The position numbers were made by a program, and so were the translations under genes. The notes under the pieces were generated by a model. It was not told the DNA's origin. It saw nothing but the letters and a program-made list of their open reading frames with translations, and made no database searches. From contig NZ_CP091716.1 in NCBI RefSeq assembly GCF_022009635.1, forward strand, positions 7,682,501 through 7,746,500: DNA of 64,000 nucleotides. The letters are read 5' to 3'. Below, one piece after another: positions 61,493 to 64,000 of this stretch. The DNA is from Variovorax paradoxus (GTDB lineage: Bacteria > Pseudomonadota > Gammaproteobacteria > Burkholderiales > Burkholderiaceae_C). Position 1 is the first letter of the stretch. The number at the start of each line of letters is the position of its first letter.

Positions 61493-62392
61493 TCAGTCTC
61501 CTTGGCCGATGTCGGCGAAGCCGTAGAGCCTCGCGGGGTTGTCCACCAGGATGCGATCGCGCACGGCGGTGCTGTCGCACCAGGCCGCGAGCACATCGCT
61601 CAGGTCGGCGTCGTTGACGATGTCCGCGGCCTCGGTGGTGTGAGGCCAGTCGCTGCCCCACACCAGGCGCTGCGGCGCGGCCGCCACCCATGCACGGCCG
61701 AGGTCGAAGGCATCCCCGTAGGCGGGTGCCCCATCGCGCGACCGCATGTAGACCCCCGACAGCTTCATCCATGTGTTGCCGCCGTCGAGCAGCCGGCGCG
61801 CCACTGCATAGGCCTCGCCTTTGACGCCTTCGGCGGGGTCGATGCGGGCCATGTGGTCGATGACCAGTGGCACCGGGAGTTGCGCAAGGATCGGAGCAAG
61901 CGCCACCAGCTGTTCAGGCTGCACGAAGACCTGTATGTGCCAACCCAGCCGAACGACTTTGCGTGCCAGCGTCGTCAGCATCTCCGGCGTGGTGCTGCCC
62001 CAGGATTGGGGCGTGACGAAGTTCACGCGCAGGCCGCAGACGCGCTGCGCCGCGAGCGCGTCGAGTTCGCTGTCGGTCACCTGGTGGCCGACGACCGCCA
62101 CACCGCGTGCCTGCTCGCCCAATTGGGCGAGTGCGTCGAGGGTGCAGGCGTTGTCCGTGCCGTACGTCGAAGGGTTGACCACGACCGTGCGCGAGGTTCC
62201 AAGTCGCTGCTGCAGCCGGCGATAGGCCGCGACCTCGGCGTGCGGCGGCTGGCGCTTCCAGTGGGGCGACGGCGCAAACCGCGGGTCGAAGATGTGCATG
62301 TGGCTGTCGCAGGCATCGGGGGGCAGCGCAAGCGCGGGCCGGTTGCTCCCCACCGAATGGGGAACCGGCTGTGCGTCGGTCATGGTGTTCAT
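61493..62392 (-). CDS. Amidohydrolase, 2-pyrone-4,6-dicarboxylate-hydrolase-like
   Basis: A 299-residue TIM-barrel hydrolase. CDSHMHIFDPRF gives the HxH at strand 1; VVNPSTYGTDN, LVIDHMARIDP and RLVWGSDWPHT complete the site (His, Asp), as in LigI/amidohydrolase 2. LigI-type enzymes open lactones without metal, so it may work with the SMP-30 lactonase that follows. The ATG at 62392 is used; one three codons in (62383) is also possible. Confidence 0.9.
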   Translation of the reverse strand: MNTMTDAQPVPHSVGSNRPALALPPDACDSHMHIFDPRFAPSPHWKRQPPHAEVAAYRRLQQRLGTSRTVVVNPSTYGTDNACTLDALAQLGEQARGVAVVGHQVTDSELDALAAQRVCGLRVNFVTPQSWGSTTPEMLTTLARKVVRLGWHIQVFVQPEQLVALAPILAQLPVPLVIDHMARIDPAEGVKGEAYAVARRLLDGGNTWMKLSGVYMRSRDGAPAYGDAFDLGRAWVAAAPQRLVWGSDWPHTTEAADIVNDADLSDVLAAWCDSTAVRDRILVDNPARLYGFADIGQGD

Positions 62393-62400
62393 GGAGACCT

Positions 62401-63366
62401 TCAATCGAGCTTGATGTTGCCTTTGCGGATCACGTCCGCCCATTTCGCATCTTCCTTCTTCAGGAATTCGGCGAACTCGTCCGGCGTCGAGCCCACCGGT
62501 TGCACGCCGACGTCCACGAAGCGGCGCTTCACATCGTCTTCCTTCAGCACCTCGATCACCGCCTTGTGGAGCTTGTCTGCAATGGGAGCGGGCGTACCGG
62601 CGGGCAGCAGCAGGCCGTTCCACTCGTAGGCCTCGTAGCCGGGCACCACCGTTTCGGCGAGGGTCGGGACCTCGGGCAGGCGCGACGAGCGCTGCGGCGA
62701 AGACACCGCCAGCGCACGCAGCTTGCCGGACGACACCAGCGGGTACGAGGCAGCGATCGTGCTGAACATGAAGTCGACCTGTCCTCCCATGACATCGACG
62801 ATGGCCGGGCCGCCGCTCTTGTAGCCGACATGGACCATGTCCAGGCCGAGCCGCTGACGCAAGAGCTCCGCGGCGAGACGCTGCACGGTGCCGCCGCCAC
62901 CGGATGCGAAATTCATCTTTCCCGGCTCGGCCCTGGCCTTGTCCACGAGTTCCTTGATGCTCTTGACCGGCGACTCTGCTCGCACGATCACGATGTTGGG
63001 CGCCAGCGCGACGAGCGCCAGCGGCTGCAACGCGTTGCTGGCAAACGGCATGCGAGGAAAGAGGTGCGGATTGATCGAGTAGGGCGTGGCGTCGTAGAGC
63101 ACCGTGTAGCCGTCGGGCGTGGCCTTGGCCGCAAAGCTGGCGCCGATGGTGCCGCTGGCGCCGGGCCGGTTGTCGACGATCACGCTGGTGCCCAGCTTCA
63201 CGCCGACGCGGACCGCGAGCACGCGCGCCAGGGCATCGGCCGATCCGCCCGGCGCGTAGGGGACGACGAGGGTGATGGGGCGCTCCGGATAGGCGGCGTG
63301 GGCGACGTGCGCGAACGCGGCGGCGCACAGGCACGCGGCGAGCACGCTTCGGATGATCTTTTTCAT
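62401..63366 (-). CDS. Bug-type tripartite tricarboxylate receptor
   Basis: A 321-residue periplasmic receptor: signal peptide IIRSVLAACLCAAAFAHVAHA, then RPITLVVPYAPGGSADALAR and VIVDNRPGASGTIGA. It ends eight bases before the amidohydrolase start, so it is probably the uptake receptor for that pathway's lactone or carboxylate. Confidence 0.92.
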   Translation of the reverse strand: MKKIIRSVLAACLCAAAFAHVAHAAYPERPITLVVPYAPGGSADALARVLAVRVGVKLGTSVIVDNRPGASGTIGASFAAKATPDGYTVLYDATPYSINPHLFPRMPFASNALQPLALVALAPNIVIVRAESPVKSIKELVDKARAEPGKMNFASGGGGTVQRLAAELLRQRLGLDMVHVGYKSGGPAIVDVMGGQVDFMFSTIAASYPLVSSGKLRALAVSSPQRSSRLPEVPTLAETVVPGYEAYEWNGLLLPAGTPAPIADKLHKAVIEVLKEDDVKRRFVDVGVQPVGSTPDEFAEFLKKEDAKWADVIRKGNIKLD

Positions 63367-63411
63367 GATGTCTTCAATGTGGGGTGAGAGCCGGGAAGTC
63401 GCGCAGCGCGT

Positions 63412-64000
63412 TCATTCGGTCTTGAGGTCGAGCGAACGGGCCAACTCGCCATAAAGCTTGACCTCGCGCATCAGTTGCGCGCCGAAGGCATCGCCGCAGA
63501 TGTTCTGCGCTTGCATGCCGAGCGAGCGCAATTTCTCTTGCGTGGTGGATGCCTGTGCGAACTCGGTGGCGACACGGCGCAGGACGGCCAGCACCTCCGG
63601 CGGTGTCTTCGCGGGCGCCAGCAGGCCGTACCACGCGTCGGCCGTGTAGCCCTTGACGCCGACCTCTTCGAACGTCGGCACGTTCGGCAGCAGCGCCGAG
63701 CGCCTGGGCGACGCCACGGCCAGCGCCGTCAGCTTGCCGGACTGCACCTGGTTGAGCACCGAGCCCAGCGTGGCGAAAGAGCTGTCGACCTGGCCGCCCA
63801 TGAGATCCGTCGTCGCCTGCGCCGCACCCTTGTAGGGAATGTGGTTCATCGACGTGCCCGTCATCTGCGTGAAATGCGCGCTCGCGAAATGTCCGGAGCT
63901 GCCGGAGCCCGGCGTCGCATAGGTGCGCTTGCCGGGCTCGGACTTGACCGCCTGCAGGAACGCGCCGAAAGACTTCACGGGCATCGACGGGCCGACGACC
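63412..64000 (-). CDS. Bug-type tripartite tricarboxylate receptor, C-terminal part (cut by window edge)
   Basis: The frame continues past the right edge; about 196 residues of the C-terminal two thirds are visible. YATPGSGSSGHFASAHFTQM, NHIPYKGAAQATTDLMGGQV and PEVLAVLRRVATEF are typical. It is the second receptor on this strand, 45 bases upstream of the one at 62401, so the operon carries two receptors. Confidence 0.9.
   Translation of the reverse strand, partial: VVGPSMPVKSFGAFLQAVKSEPGKRTYATPGSGSSGHFASAHFTQMTGTSMNHIPYKGAAQATTDLMGGQVDSSFATLGSVLNQVQSGKLTALAVASPRRSALLPNVPTFEEVGVKGYTADAWYGLLAPAKTPPEVLAVLRRVATEFAQASTTQEKLRSLGMQAQNICGDAFGAQLMREVKLYGELARSLDLKTE

Overview
The window looks like a chromosomal segment of a GC-rich betaproteobacterium of the Comamonadaceae. 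Variovorax or a close relative is the best guess. The reasons are the codon use, the many solute-binding receptors of the Bug (tripartite tricarboxylate receptor, TctC) type, the purine-degradation gene order, and an intact IS1071. The genus is inference; no rRNA gene is present.

Left part (1-10.6 kb), probably core chromosome: the start of a PHP-domain lipoprotein (cut by the window edge), a membrane GGDEF-EAL protein, and a urate/allantoin cluster. A leftward operon runs GntR regulator, puuE, a uraD-allC fusion and an M20 hydrolase. Rightward genes are uraH, xdhC and puuD (membrane urate oxidase with a C-terminal cytochrome c). An identical 15-base palindromic site lies at the gntR/uraH divergent promoter and upstream of puuD, and is the likely operator of the GntR protein. 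The next gene, a glycerate kinase start, is cut after about 36 codons by an IS5-family element with 19-bp perfect terminal repeats.

Accessory part (10.6-53.9 kb): a mosaic of small catabolic modules bounded and broken by mobile DNA (intact IS5-family element, intact IS1071 of 3204 bp, remnants of an IS3-family and a second IS5-family transposase). Modules in order are: (a) MFS transporter, VanB-type reductase with a 45-aa coupled upstream ORF, tandem TetR and MarR, a Bug receptor, a phthalate-dioxygenase-type Rieske oxygenase and two IclR regulators; (b) two further Bug receptors and a complete glutaminyl-tRNA synthetase that looks like an extra copy; (c) a decapitated LysR gene, IS1071 and a truncated enoyl-CoA hydratase; (d) an ABC importer/CoA-transferase/enoyl-CoA hydratase operon divergent from a quinone-oxidoreductase/GST/GntR operon, with a 10-bp-arm inverted repeat between them; (e) an amidase/Bug/MFS operon with a divergent LysR; (f) a six-gene operon of choline-sulfatase-like sulfatase, aldehyde dehydrogenase, hydroxyisobutyrate-dehydrogenase-like enzyme, Bug, cupin and GntR, divergent from a CoA-transferase/enoyl-CoA hydratase pair, again with an inverted repeat in the shared promoter; (g) a class II aldolase and a divergent LysR closely related to the one in (e).

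Right part (53.9-64 kb): an AraC regulator divergent from a complete AaeB/AaeX/AaeA-like aromatic-acid efflux operon with its own outer-membrane channel and a LysR gene, then a leftward operon of two Bug receptors, a pyrone-dicarboxylate-hydrolase-like amidohydrolase and an SMP-30 lactonase.

Overall the DNA shows an organism equipped to scavenge unusual organic acids, amides and perhaps sulfate esters: seven Bug receptors without any TctAB membrane partner in the window, paired with CoA-activation, ring-oxygenation and lactone-hydrolysis genes, each module carrying a local regulator. The most unusual points are the uraD-allC fusion and its shared operator, the accessory GlnRS, the sulfatase operon, and the IS-made gene truncations.
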